From Hybos culiciformis (lineage: Eukaryota; Arthropoda; Insecta; Diptera; Hybotidae): a stretch of DNA of 64,000 nt. The DNA lies in the NCBI GenBank assembly GCA_964007475.1, contig OZ023273.1:71587842-71651841 (forward strand), read 5' to 3'. Within the stretch, counting starts at the first letter, position 1, and each line of letters begins with the position of its first letter. Below are positions 1 through 10,131 of this stretch, piece by piece. The translations under genes and the position numbers were made by a program. The notes below the pieces were generated by a model. The model ran no database searches. It was not told where the DNA came from and was given only the letters and a program-made list of their open reading frames with translations.

Positions 1-1
1 A

Positions 2-274
2 CCTACATCACCATTTGCCGCATTAACATCACTAGATGAACTGCCATCACAATCAGAAACTTCATTTGCTAAAAAAAGAAATAAAAATGATAAAGTTTTT
101 AGTGAGATCTTAGAAGATAATAAAAATGCCACAAAAATATTAGAAAAATTTTGAAACAATAGCGAAAAAGTGGATAAAAATATAATGGAAACAAATAATA
201 AAATGTTGGAATTAGAAGAAAGAAAAATCCGTGCATTTGAAGAAATTGTGACTGTGTTTCGTAGGGACCTTTAA
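2..274 (+). pseudogene. C-terminal tail of a Myb/SANT-like (trihelix) protein, probably PIF/Harbinger ORF
   Basis: An open frame enters from the left edge and ends at TAA 272-274, with one in-frame TGA at 152-154. The peptide is lysine-, glutamate- and asparagine-rich, reads like a helical tail (ILEDNKNATKILEKF before the stop, then KMLELEERKIRAFEEIVTVF), and resembles the coiled-coil end of Myb/SANT-like DNA-binding proteins encoded beside Harbinger transposases. The DNA-binding domain itself would lie outside the window. A Harbinger transposase remnant lies on the opposite strand from 1710, which fits the two-gene layout of PIF/Harbinger elements. The internal stop makes it a pseudogene. 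The family call rests on composition and context only. Confidence 0.4.
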
Positions 275-329
275 TTTTTTTTCAAGATATTTATTCAAAA
301 ATTTATTCTCGAATTTTTAAGCAAATAGT

Positions 330-433
330 ACCGTCCAAACATTAAGTTGATAACTCGAAAGACTTAACTTTTCAGAAGACCGAAATAACTGGAAAAATCT
401 AATAAGTCCGTTAATCTGAATCGAAATTTCAAA
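330..433 (+). repeat. Diverged copy of the repeat at 62870-62976 (opposite orientation)
   Basis: This stretch matches the reverse complement of about 62870-62976 with shared blocks such as ATTAAGTTGATAACT, AACTTTTCAG and GGAAAAATCTAATAAG. It is therefore a fragment of the same interspersed repeat family as the tRNA-bearing repeat at 62.1-63.0 kb. Confidence 0.7.
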
Positions 434-484
434 GTAAAATATCATATTAATAAGCTTTAATTGGATATTTTACTTTGAAATTTC
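423..484. repeat. Perfect 21-bp hairpin
   Basis: Bases 423-443 and 464-484 are perfect inverted repeats (GAAATTTCAAAGTAAAATAT is the start of the left arm) separated by 20 bases. It is probably the fold-back edge of a small element. From here to about 835 there is no gene. The stretch holds several TTTGCTC words (for example around 530-550 and 675-690) and GTACA words (560-600). Confidence 0.7.
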
Positions 485-844
485 AATTTAGATATTTGCT
501 CAAAAACGTCACAAACATTGCACAATTAGTTTGCTCTAAAATGTTTGCTCATTGTTGTCTGTACATTTTTGTACATACAAAAATATGTACATTGTACAGT
601 GGAATCATTGTTAATCGTATCTGTACAAATAATTTGCTCAATTTTGAGCAGAGAAAAAGTCTGCTCATACAAAGCAAACTGCAGAGCAAACTTTTTTATA
701 TGGTTTGATTTTTTTTTCAATAAATTCATGATAATATTTATTTTATTTTTAAATTTAACCCTTTTTTTAGAACGGTTCGCTTTTTTTAGAGTAGGTTGGG
801 TCTGGGCACTATACTGAATAAAAATGGGGTCCCGAAATAATTTA

Positions 845-1130
845 TACGGACATAATTTGTACGAAAAAACGACATTATTCCTATCATACAAATGAGTAAT
901 GTCGCTTTCAGGAATGTTATAATTTATATATGAATAAAATCGTTTATTTTTGTATAAATAATATCGCTTTTAAAGCGACATTATTTATCACATGATCTAT
1001 GTCGTTTTTTTTTGTATAAATAATGTCGCTTCTAAACGACATTATTTCTACATGAAAAAAGTCGTTTTTTGATCGTATGAATAATGTCATTTTTAAAACG
1101 ACACTATTTATCGTATGTGAGTAAAAACGA
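845..1130. repeat. Array of palindromic units built on ATAATGTCG
   Basis: About four units of roughly 60-65 bp each contain a palindrome of the form ATAATGTCGCTTTTAAAGCG...ATTATT separated by AT-rich linkers. Variants lose one or two positions of the GTCGC word. The architecture (a short word repeated in both orientations) is like the interiors of the small elements at 17.5, 33.7 and 35.5 kb but the word is different. No target duplication was found. An open frame on the minus strand here is only a by-product of the repeats. Confidence 0.6.
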
Positions 1131-1150
1131 ATGTTGGCCGTACAAAATGT

Positions 1151-1290
1151 AGGTGAACTGACATAACCGCGAATGCCATAACCTCGAATTTTTTTTGTCA
1201 TAACCGAGAAACTGGAATTTGTATGAGTTTCGCAGTTATAACAAAAAAAATTGTTATAACTGCGAAACACAAAAATTGGATTTTTATCAT
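1151..1290. repeat. Partial copy of the CGCGGTTAT palindromic element
   Basis: It starts GGTGAACTGACATAACCGCG, which matches the right end (read in reverse) of the complete element at 17501-18340. It is followed by degenerate TCATAACCGAGAAA and GCAGTTATAAC...GTTATAACTGCG words. The copy is short and decayed. From 1291 to 1709 I see only AT-rich sequence with a few TGTACA words and a GC-richer patch near 1612-1700. Confidence 0.6.
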
Positions 1291-1709
1291 AGTAGAAGAT
1301 AACAGGATCCAAGCACCACAATTTCTTGTTCACTCTCTATATCTTTTTTCGTACTTGCTGTTTCTAAATCCATTGATTTCGTGATGAATTGTCAAGTTAA
1401 TAATTAAAAAAAAAAAAATTCGTAATAATATAATTTTCAAAAATTATATATGATATTTATAAATTTTGATTTCCAATTGAACAAACTTTTTTTTTATTGT
1501 ACATACTTTATGCGAGCAGACAATGGAATATATGAACAAACTCTATGTACAGACATTTGTTTGTGCATACATTATACAGATAAAAATTTGTGCAATTTTT
1601 ATAAAGAGAAAAGGACCGGTAGTCCAAAACTTCCCGGTTTAATTTTTATAGCCAGTCCAACCCCGGAGCTGACTGATCCACTTTTTATTTACAGCGTCCC
1701 GCTTCGAGT

Positions 1710-2444
1710 TTAAAAAATTATGTAAGACGCAACAAACTTTAATAATGGTAGTGTTATCAATTCGATTATCCTAAACTTTTCCAACCTTCGAAATCTTGCT
1801 TTTAAATGTCCAAAGGCGTTTTCCACTACTCGTCTACATTTGGATAAACGGTAGTTGAACAATTTTTCATCTGGATTCCCTTCAATCTTAAAAGGAAAAG
1901 GTTTGGTCACATATTTAGTCAATTTAAAAGCAGAATCTGCAATTAATAAAGGAGGTACTTCCACAGAATTAAAAACTTTCGTGTTTCGAAGTAGAACATT
2001 ATTTCTGGAACAGTGTTCTTTCTTAATATTCGACTGTTCGAAGATTGACGAATCGTTGCATCTTCCCGGACAACCGACGTTTATATATGTAAAGTTGAAA
2101 CGATGATCAACAACAGCGAGTAAAATTGTGGAGTACCATCCCTTATAATCATAATAATCCGTTGTATCAGATTTAGATGGTCTTATTTCAATGTGGGTGC
2201 CATCTAAAAAATAAAAGGAAAAGAAAATTTAAATTTAATGACCAGACTAAGTATAAATAAAACTTGCCAATTGCACCGACACATTGAGGAAATCCCAATT
2301 TTTCAAAACCATCAATATTCCCTTTTACTACAATGTCAGTCAATGGATAGGAGTTCAGATAAATTACTTAGTTGTTTCCAAACTTCTCTGCAAAATTCAA
2401 TTAGAATTTTTCCAACTGTAGCACGGCCTATCCCAACAACATTA
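1710..2444 (-). pseudogene. PIF/Harbinger (HARBI1-like) transposase, C-terminal part, disrupted
   Basis: Read on the minus strand from the hAT insertion leftwards, this encodes recognisable DDE_Tnp_4/HARBI1-type transposase blocks: VVGIGRATVGKILIEFC, KLGFPQCVGAI, then across a short intron DGTHIEIRPSKSDTTDYYDY, AVVDHRFNFTYINVGCPGRCND, LIADSAFKL and NYRLSKCRRVVENAFGHLK. The D of DGTH, the D of ADSAF and the E of VENAFG are the usual positions of the catalytic triad in this family. The last 84 codons (1710-1964) are open. A reading-frame shift lies near 2370 between the KQLSNL and YLNSYPLTDIVVKGNIDG blocks. The 5' half continues at 6155-6366 on the other side of the hAT element. The encoded enzyme would cut and paste Harbinger DNA in the nucleus, but this copy cannot make it. 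Confidence 0.88.
2204..2267 (-). other. 64-bp GC-AG intron in the Harbinger transposase
   Basis: On the minus strand the GAI block ends in G followed by GCAAGT (a strong GC-type donor), and the next exon begins after TTTTTTAG with ATGGCACC. Joining the two restores the conserved GAI-DGTH motif in frame. A GT donor two bases further on would break the frame. The intron is AT-rich with a pyrimidine-rich 3' end. This is a prediction from reading-frame logic. Confidence 0.7.
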
Positions 2445-3032
2445 GCTATTGTCATGGGCGTCCACAGGGGGGGGCAAAGGGGGCAGCTGCCCCCACCTGG
2501 AAATTAGAAGAATAAAATTTTAAAAACCATTTTTTAACAATTCAATAGAAACATTGTTTTCAGTTCGGTTACTAGCATAGACGAAGAAATATTCTTGAGC
2601 ATTTATACGATCGAGAACAAAGTTGGCTTCTTTTGTTTCAAGGAAATTAATTTAAACTAATGAATGGCGAACTTGATACTTGAACGTTATGAAGATTGAA
2701 GACGTTTTAATAAGAGACCGTTCCCGGGAAACATTTTACAATATCAATCACATCACAAAATTTATATTTATGAACTGAAAACATATTTTCCTCAAAGTTT
2801 CTTTTCGTCTTGGAACTTTCTAGTTCTAGTTGTCTAGTTCTCGTAAAAGAAGAAATGTCAGTTGAGAAATCAAAAGAGAACAAGGAATAAAAAAAAAATT
2901 AAATAACAACGCCTACTAAGTTTTTAAAATTTTTTACATGGAAATTTTTTGTGAATTTTCAAAACAATCTTTTGCGTTTTTTTTTTGTTTCTTTGTAATA
3001 AAAATCTTTAATTTTATTTTTTTGGAGTGCAC

Positions 3033-3284
3033 ATGTTACGGTAAATGTACGTATTCTCGTAAATGTGAGTTTAAAAAACCGTAATTTTAATATTACATTA
3101 CATTTACCAGCACGATTGGCCCCTTTTTTGTGGTGCAGAGTGGCGGGCGGGCGAACTGGTGGTCGGTCAGAGCGATTTGTGGCACACAAAAATAGGACCC
3201 ATCGGGCCGGTAAATGTACTGTAATATTAACATTTACTAAAAGTAAACTCACATTTACCGGAATACGTACATTTACCGTAACAT
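3033..3284. mobile_element. Foldback MITE nested in the hAT 5' region
   Basis: The ends are inverted repeats that start ATGTTACGGTAAATGTACGT and stay similar for about 75 bp. The word GGTAAATG recurs in both arms. The centre (about 3110-3209) is unusually GC-rich for this window and includes GGCGGGCGGGCG, and its two halves are also partly complementary. No clear target duplication was found. It sits between the hAT left end and the transposase start, so it could alter the promoter or 5' leader. Confidence 0.75.
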
Positions 3285-3418
3285 ATATATTTCTAAATAA
3301 CAATCTCTATTTTAGTATATATTCAATCATTCTGAAATAATTATCATTGTGATAACATTTTTGTCAGAGTAACTAGTAAGCTCTATATTTCTGAAATCAT
3401 ATTCATATATCAAGTGGA

Positions 3419-5749
3419 ATGGATATTCGAAATTTTTTTAAAAGACCAAGGCTAGAAAATAATACCCAGTCTTTAAACGTTGCTGCTCCTTCCAGTTCTA
3501 GTAAAATTGTCAATGCAGACGTATCTGGCGCAGCTCTTCTAGCTGATGCTAATACAGAGGAAGCTGGAACAAGCACTGCTTGTCTGTCGGGAGTTGTTGT
3601 TAACGCAGCAGTTAGAGAATTCGATATGGGGCGATATGTTCATGTCTCAAACATAAACATTTCAATGTCAGCTGAACAAAAACTTGAAATTTTTCGTAAA
3701 GCATGGGTTCCGAATAAGGACCATGAATTTAAAAAAGCTAATGGAAGAAGCTTCCGATATGAGTGGTTACAGATGTATAACCCTTGGTTGGCATATTCTG
3801 AAATATCTGAAGGGGGTCTTTGCAAATTTTGCGTTCTTTTCAAGCAACAGGCTAAAAGAGGACTTCAGGGATCATTTATTTTGAAAGGGTTCTCTAATTA
3901 TAAAAAAATTCACTATGCTGCACGTAACCATGTTCAATCTGAATGGCACATAAACTCTGTTTTGGAGGGATCCACTTTAATGGACATTGTAAATAACAAA
4001 AAGCTAAGTATTTCCAACGTTATTTCTCAAAATAGATTGGACACAATTATTAAAAATCGACAGATATTAGGATCAATAGTGCGCACGATTGTCTTCTGTG
4101 GAACTCATGATTTGGCACTTCGTGGGAAGCAATCAAATGACGGAAACTTCAAAGATCTATTACAGCTTCAAATTCAATCTGGTGATTTGGTTTTGAGGAA
4201 ACATTTTGAGGAAGGTGCGAAAAATGCCCAATATACATCTGTTCGAACTGAACACGAAATTATCAAAATATGTGAAAACATAATAGCAGATGATATCGTT
4301 TCAAGAGCTAATGCTTCAAAGAGTTTCTCTATTTTGGCAGATGAGACAAGTGACATCGCTGGGGTCGAACAACTTTCCTTGGGTGTTAGATTTTGCGTTT
4401 TCGAGAATAAAAAGCTAATAATCTTTGAAGAGTTTCTAGGTTTTGTCCATTTAAAAAAATTTGATGCCAGGTCCATTGCTGAAGAAATTCTTTCAAAATG
4501 TGAAAGCTTAGGTCTGAATATGGAGGAATGTTTGGTAGGCCAAGGTTATGACGGATGTTCTGCAATGTCGGGAAAGGAAAATGGCGTAAAAGCGATAATA
4601 CAGAGAAAATATCCAAATGCCCATTTTGTTCATTGCGCATCGCACAGACTGAATTTGGTTGTTAATGATTTGAATAATGTGAGTGATGTCAGAAACACTA
4701 TTGGTACAATAAAGGAAATAACTAATTTCTTCAGAGAGAGTAATATTCGAAGGCAATTGGTTCCCACAATCCCTATGTTGTGTGAAACTCGCTGGACCGA
4801 GAAACACAAATCTATTCGCTTATTCAAAAAGCATTTTCAAACAATAATAGAGAAACTGCTTGAAATATCGGAAGGCTCCACAAATGGAAAACAAACAGCC
4901 CATTCCTTGTATTGTGCTGCAATAAATTCTACATTTCTTTTATGTTTATTCGTTATGTCTAAGTATTCCGAAATATTAGAACCCATTACCTTGTTATTGC
5001 AGAAAAAGGAAATAAACTTGCTAGCATGTCAAAATCATATCAAATCATTAATATCGGTTATTCAGGGCGATCGAGACAGAGGTTCATTTGACTCAATTTT
5101 TGAAGAATGCCAAAAGTTCGGGGAGGAGATCGGTATCCAGATTAAAATGCCACGGACTGTAGGAAGACAAACCAAAAGAGCGAACTATCCCACAACAGAT
5201 CTAAAAGAATATTATAGACTTAGCATTTTCTTACCATACATCGACTCTATAATATGTTCTTTGAGTATACGATTTTCTGAAGAAAATAAAAGTATTTTCA
5301 ACTATTTTGCTCTATATCCTTCATTTTTCAAAACCTTGAATCATGATCAAGTTAAAGAATTGTTGTTGAAAATAGATAAAAGTGGAATCTTGATTAGTGA
5401 AGGGATTGTATGGCATCAAATATTGCAGGACAAGGAGACAAACACTTTGGATGATATGCTTAGTGCTGCCGAGTTTGTGCCTAAGATTCAAGCAGCACTT
5501 CTCAGATCTTTATCGTTTCCAGTAACAACTGCAACGATAGAAAGATCTTTTAGTACATTGCGACGAGTAAAAACATGGTTACGCTCAACTATGTCGGAAA
5601 ACAGAATCAGCGGACTTTGTATGTTGAGTGTTCACAGAGATATGTTAAAAAAGGGCGAAGAAGTGTTTATTCGAAAAGTCATCGATAAATTTGGACAAAG
5701 CGAACGAAGACTACTTTTGTTATTTTCTGGTGAAAATGTAAATGAATAA
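3419..5749 (+). CDS. hAT-family transposase, ZMYM1-like (TTF zinc finger, DUF4371, hAT-C)
   Basis: A 776-residue ORF with an ATG start and no interruption. Residues about 111-180 form a TTF-type zinc finger: W117 and W123, C135 and C138 in LCKFCVLF, then H171 and H177. The middle is a DUF4371/RNase H-like core with ILADETSD (D308), GQGYDGCSAMSG (D378), the hAT CxxH motif at C406/H409 in VHCASHRLNLVV, and RWTEKH (W459). The C-terminal dimerisation domain follows at about 690-745 with TATIERSFSTLRRVKTWLRS, whose E708 is the expected third catalytic acid. Length and domain order match full-length members of the family. It would act in the nucleus on the ends of its own element and excise or reinsert it. 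It is the only clearly complete protein-coding gene of a DNA transposon in the window. Expression cannot be judged, but no inactivating change is visible. Confidence 0.95.
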   Translation: MDIRNFFKRPRLENNTQSLNVAAPSSSSKIVNADVSGAALLADANTEEAGTSTACLSGVVVNAAVREFDMGRYVHVSNINISMSAEQKLEIFRKAWVPNKDHEFKKANGRSFRYEWLQMYNPWLAYSEISEGGLCKFCVLFKQQAKRGLQGSFILKGFSNYKKIHYAARNHVQSEWHINSVLEGSTLMDIVNNKKLSISNVISQNRLDTIIKNRQILGSIVRTIVFCGTHDLALRGKQSNDGNFKDLLQLQIQSGDLVLRKHFEEGAKNAQYTSVRTEHEIIKICENIIADDIVSRANASKSFSILADETSDIAGVEQLSLGVRFCVFENKKLIIFEEFLGFVHLKKFDARSIAEEILSKCESLGLNMEECLVGQGYDGCSAMSGKENGVKAIIQRKYPNAHFVHCASHRLNLVVNDLNNVSDVRNTIGTIKEITNFFRESNIRRQLVPTIPMLCETRWTEKHKSIRLFKKHFQTIIEKLLEISEGSTNGKQTAHSLYCAAINSTFLLCLFVMSKYSEILEPITLLLQKKEINLLACQNHIKSLISVIQGDRDRGSFDSIFEECQKFGEEIGIQIKMPRTVGRQTKRANYPTTDLKEYYRLSIFLPYIDSIICSLSIRFSEENKSIFNYFALYPSFFKTLNHDQVKELLLKIDKSGILISEGIVWHQILQDKETNTLDDMLSAAEFVPKIQAALLRSLSFPVTTATIERSFSTLRRVKTWLRSTMSENRISGLCMLSVHRDMLKKGEEVFIRKVIDKFGQSERRLLLLFSGENVNE

Positions 5750-5972
5750 AAAACAGAAAAAAGAGAACTAAAAATACTAAATAAAAATACTAAATAAAAA
5801 ATACTAAATAAAAACACAAAAAAAAAGAATTAAAAAATAAAAAAAATAAAAACACCCAAAAAAAAAATTTAAAAAACAAATAAAACCAAAAAAAATATTT
5901 AAAAACAAAAAAAAAAAGTTACAAAAAAAAAAATAAAAAAAACAAAAAAAAACCCAATAAAAAACAAAAAAC
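5747..5972. repeat. A-rich low-complexity tract downstream of the hAT transposase
   Basis: Runs of A interrupted by T or C, with ACTAAATAAAAAT repeated three times near 5777-5812. It lies in the presumed 3' untranslated part of the hAT element, and several AATAAA words could serve for polyadenylation. The minus-strand open frame here (FFFCNFFFLF type) is low complexity. Confidence 0.8.
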
Positions 5973-6154
5973 CTTTCTCGATTTGCATCTACCTTGTCGC
6001 GGTGAGGAAGCTTCTTACTAAAAAGTGCAAGACTTTTTTTACTCAAAGCAGAGTTCAGTAATTAATTCATCATGGGAATATCAAGTTGACTATTCGACTT
6101 TTTCTAGCTTTGCCCCCCCCTGGAAAAAAGTCTGCGGACGCCCCTGGCTATTGT

Positions 6155-6366
6155 TCGATATTCCGCTGACGAACCTATGACGTATATGCCACTGCGATTC
6201 GCTTTTTCAGTGGAATAGTGTCTCGGAATGTCGTGTCCAATTTTGCCAAGTTTGGAAGCAATCTACATAACTCGTTAAATGAATCTGTTCCCATTCGGAG
6301 ATTTTCTTTAAACAAGAATTCTCCATTATAAAACAATTCATTTTCGAAAAACTTATTTGTTCGATT
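6155..6366 (-). pseudogene. PIF/Harbinger transposase, N-terminal part
   Basis: On the minus strand this reads FFENELFYNGEF, LFKENLRMGTDSFNELCRLL, PNLAKLDTTFRDTIPLKKR, IAVAYTS, then (after a one-base frameshift near 6178) GSSAEYRTIA, continuing into VVGIGRATV at 2444 across the hAT element. LKKRIAVA...SSAEYRTIA is the usual region just before the Harbinger catalytic domain. A splice acceptor candidate (pyrimidine-rich stretch then TTTTAG) precedes the block at 6367-6368, so an upstream exon probably existed to the right. I could not identify it. Confidence 0.8.
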
Positions 6367-8067
6367 CTAAAATAAAAAAAAAATTATTTTTGTTTCGTAT
6401 TCTTTTAATTTGTAATTTTGCTCTATAATTTCGGGAGGTAAGGATAATAAAATAAAATGCACATTGTTCTACTTTAAATCATTCGGCAATATATTTCGTT
6501 CCCAAATAGGAAGAAACATATTGGCAAATGATTTATTAAAATTGAATAAGGTTTATTTTATTTTATTTTCTTTTACTCGCGAAATTAAATATGACAAAAA
6601 AAAAACTTACTAAAGTTCAAATCCTGCGCTGGTTTTTAGATTTAATAAATTTCACCGATAGTAATGTTAAATTTCTTTTTCTCCTCAACAACTGGTGTTT
6701 AATTCTCAGTCTAATTATTTTTCGTCTCAACAACCGATCTCTTTCTGCTTTATGAACATTTATAGATTCATTAATTGGGTTAATAATTTTTTATGAGTAT
6801 CCATTTTTATTATTTTTTTTATTTAAAAATTGTGATTTTGAAAAAATATTAAATGTTTTGTTATTAAAATATTATTTTGTTTACTTCAATATTAAAAGTT
6901 TACAAAAAAAAATTTTTTTTCGTCATGTCAAAGTAAACATAGAATTTGTAGTGTATACGCTTGTAGTTTTAAACAAGTTTAACACTACTTTGAACCTGAA
7001 GTGGAGACAAGGTTTAAACTACAAAAAAGCCTGCACAGAAAAAATAGTGCAGGCCTAGCCAAGTAACTATGGGTTGATTTTTGTCATTTCGAAAAGAAGG
7101 CTTTTATTTTTTTATTGATAAAGTACGCCTTGATGTTTTTTTGTTTACATTTTAAAGTTTTTATCAAAGTACGCCTTGCATTCAGTGTTGCATAGTCATT
7201 CGGTTATTTTATTTATTATTTACGTTTAAAAAAATAAATAGAGGAAACTGTCAAGGTCGTTTAAGAGGTGAGTTCACCTTTTATTATATTATATATAAGA
7301 GAAGAGATATAAAATTATGAAATTTATAATTTTTATTGGATATTTAAGTTTAAATATATTTAGCAGACTGTATTTAACCGCTTTTGACCAAGATTCTATA
7401 CTTTATGAAATCTCTGTGTAATCTCTGTAGTATATAAAATTTCAAGAGCTTTCGAAAAAAAGCCAAAAAAAATTTAATATATATATGATTCAAATGTAAA
7501 AACAAAAATATATTTTATCCATGTTGTGCCTACAAAAAGTTAAAGAAAATAAAATTTATATTCCAAAAAAAAAGACAATTTTGGAAATAAATTCGAGGAA
7601 ATGTTTTAAATAATACGTCATAATGTTGGAACTGTTTTAGCAAAATAAACATTTAATTTAGTTAAAATTAGAGGACTAGATCATTAATTAATTATAAGAA
7701 ACGAATTCATTTTAAGCTATTGACATTGTTTCTGACCTTTTTTAAACTTCTTCAAAAATCCTAACGAAATATAAAACTGAAAGAGAAAAGACGTTTGTTT
7801 AAATTTATTTATTCTAGTAATCAAGAATATAAACATTAAAATTAATTACAATACGGGATCGAATCTTATATGCTTTCCAAACTAGAAATTTTATTCATAA
7901 ATTCAATCAGGTTATCCTTGAATTGGAAATTGATATGAATTTTTTTAACCAGGATTAATTTTGTTGTAAAAAAATATTATAAGTGAATTAATTATTTTAA
8001 AATTAAAATTTGAGAAATAAAAATAGCAAAAGAAATAATTATCTTATTTTTATGCTTTTATTTAACC
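6367..8067. other. No gene seen; AT-rich with short repeats
   Basis: Probably the rest of the Harbinger element, then unassigned AT-rich DNA. A short palindrome GCCTGCAC...GTGCAGGC lies at 7029-7055. The sentence-like repeat AAAGTACGCCTTG occurs twice (about 7120 and 7175). No supported coding region. Confidence 0.7.
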
Positions 8068-8477
8068 TAGGCTGACCATACATCCCGTTTTAAACGGGAC
8101 AGTCCCTTTTTGGTTGAAATTGTCCCGGTGTCCCAACTAAATCATTCGGGACGTTCATTTGTCCCGTTTTCCGTTCTCTAAAAAAACTATTATGTGTTGA
8201 AAATGGCTTAATAGTTTTTTGTTAAACCACTCTTTTTTTCTTTTAACGAATTTCCAAAAAAAAAATTCTTCAAGCTTAAAATATTTATAAAATTGTACCA
8301 ACTTAATTTTTTATTACAAAATTTTGAAATAATTTAATTTTTATATAATAAAAGTCTTTATAATTGTTTAATTTTTAATAACAAATCTTATTATTTTTTG
8401 TAATATTTCATTAATATTAGAATTAGATTTCAACGATTATTGTCCCGTTTTTCGGATCCAAAATTATGGTCAGCCTA
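8068..8477. mobile_element. Non-autonomous hAT element (MITE) with 8-bp target duplication
   Basis: Terminal inverted repeats TAGGCTGACCATA are perfect for 13 bp, and the CCCGTTTT/AAACGGGACA words recur just inside each end. The flanks carry a perfect 8-bp duplication ATTTAACC at 8060-8067 and 8478-8485. There is no coding capacity. TIR start, length and duplication fit the hAT superfamily. It would need a transposase from elsewhere. Confidence 0.92.
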
Positions 8478-8485
8478 ATTTAACC

Positions 8486-10131
8486 ATTTTCTCATTTTTT
8501 CTTTTCTTATTATTCAAACGCACATGCACAATCGAGTTTTTTGGTTCAATGAAAATGTTCTGAATACGCGATTTCAGAACATATTAATTGAATCTAACTA
8601 AACAATGCTGGATTTAACTCACATTTAACTCAACTTTAAAACAACTAAATTTTTTGTATGATAAACCTCCTTTAACTCAAAAAATATGTGTGAAACCTTA
8701 TTTAAACCTGAAGTTTGGACAACTTATAAGCCGTTGCCAGAAATTTATTACAAATTTCGAATTTATACTTATGGTGAACATCAGGATTTAAGCTTAATTT
8801 TTATTTAATAAATTTTTTATTATCTTCTATTCCATCATAGTTTTTGAATAAAATTAATTCTCTCTAAAATATATAGAAATAAAATGTTGGTGCTTAATTT
8901 TATATCAAATTTTTAATTGCATTTATTTTTTAAACAAATAAATACTTATTTAAAAAATACTGAATTCCCAATTCTAAAATTTATATTAAATCGAATAATA
9001 ATAATAATATACAAAATGATAAAAACCTTTTAGCAAAAAAAATTTAAATTTAGTGAATCCTCTTATGAACAAAACATTTCCGATCCAGAAATATGAAAAA
9101 AAAAAAATTAAATAAAAAAACGGAAAAATGAAAAAATTCAAGTAAGTTAGAACCTCACACTGGGATTCTATTGAAAATAAAATAAAAAAAAGACAAAATA
9201 ATAATAACAAAAAAAAAAAAGAAAAGATAATCCAAAACTTTTCAGACTGTTTATGAAAGGTTTCATCCAATGAATATTTAAATTACATGCTTCTAATGGA
9301 TTTAATGCTGTTTGCATATTATTTTGTGAAAGTAACCATTAAAAAAAAAAAAAAGAAGCAAATTTGTATGTATTTATGTTCTGTACATAGCTTCAAACCA
9401 TTTTCCAAACAAAAAAAAAATAAATAAACAAAATCTTTTGTATCCTTTCCATTATTTAGAGATACCCTAACAGGAAGTATTTTTTTTTTTTTTATTTTCT
9501 TGCTTCATATTATTTATACATATTTCAATATTAATCAATTTTTTATTTTTTTTATTGTGAACTTAATACAAAAGCGAAAATAATATTTTTTATTTTTATT
9601 TTATTTTTTGTTTTTTTTTTTGGGAAAGTTGACCTGAAATTAAATTAAAGCTAATACTTTTTCATTGTGTACAAAAAACATAAACACAGACTGTGTATCA
9701 AAACTATACATTTAAATAAAAAATAAAAAAAAAAAAATTCATATTTAATAAAAATATTTTTTCACAGATGATGGGTACAAAAAGGATTCGTTAATTATAT
9801 ACAATATATACATTATAATAGGTAAAAATATACTTTTTGTTTTCTTTTAATGTTGTGACAAGAGTTTGAACTTATTTTAAATGTAACTTTTATATAACAT
9901 TTAAGACAATTGATTCTTTATATAATATAAAATGTAGTTCAGGATAAATAGAACGTTTTTGACCATGACGGTAATCGTATTCGAACAGAAAATAAAAAAT
10001 TTTATGAATTCAATATAAAATATAAAAGTTTACTGTAATCCCATGATGAAAACTTAACCTGCGATTTCCATTTTTACCATAGTTTCCATTTTTACCATAG
10101 TTGAAACTGCAAGTCTTCAGTATCCGTATCA
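8486..10131. other. No gene seen; AT-rich, low complexity
   Basis: Long A and T runs, a short stretch of TTTAACTC-like words near 8600-8720, and a direct duplication of TTTCCATTTTTACCATAG at about 10066-10100. The minus-strand open frame 8986-9270 is made of F/L/K-rich low complexity and is not supported. Confidence 0.7.

Larger units (their letters stand above)
2453..6146 (+). mobile_element. Complete hAT transposon (ZMYM1-like/DUF4371 type) with 8-bp target duplication
   Basis: The left end reads CATGGGCGTCCACAGGGGGG and the reverse complement of the right end reads CAGGGGCGTCCGCAG, giving short imperfect terminal inverted repeats followed on both sides by a GGGGGGGGCAAAG block. The element is flanked by a perfect 8-bp duplication GCTATTGT at 2445-2452 and 6147-6154, the length expected for hAT insertions. 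It carries one uninterrupted transposase gene (3419-5749) and a nested foldback element upstream of it (3033-3284). The insertion splits the Harbinger transposase pseudogene between its GSSAEYRTI and VVGIGRATV blocks, so it is younger than that element. An intact ORF, readable ends and perfect duplication suggest recent mobility. Confidence 0.95.

Noticed and set aside
526..891. 121-codon minus-strand open frame
   Set aside because: Overlaps other frames on the opposite strand, no domain, composition of AT-rich DNA.
944..1333. 129-codon minus-strand open frame
   Set aside because: Runs through the ATAATGTCG array and the CGCGGTTAT fragment; peptides are repeats of the array.
2959..3340. Overlapping open frames on both strands in the hAT 5' region
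   Set aside because: They are the two faces of the foldback MITE.
3419..5749. Host ZMYM1-like gene
   Set aside because: Single exon, placed inside TIRs and a perfect 8-bp target duplication, so it is the element's own transposase.
5804..6046. 80-codon minus-strand open frame
   Set aside because: Pure F/C low complexity from the A-rich tail of the hAT element.
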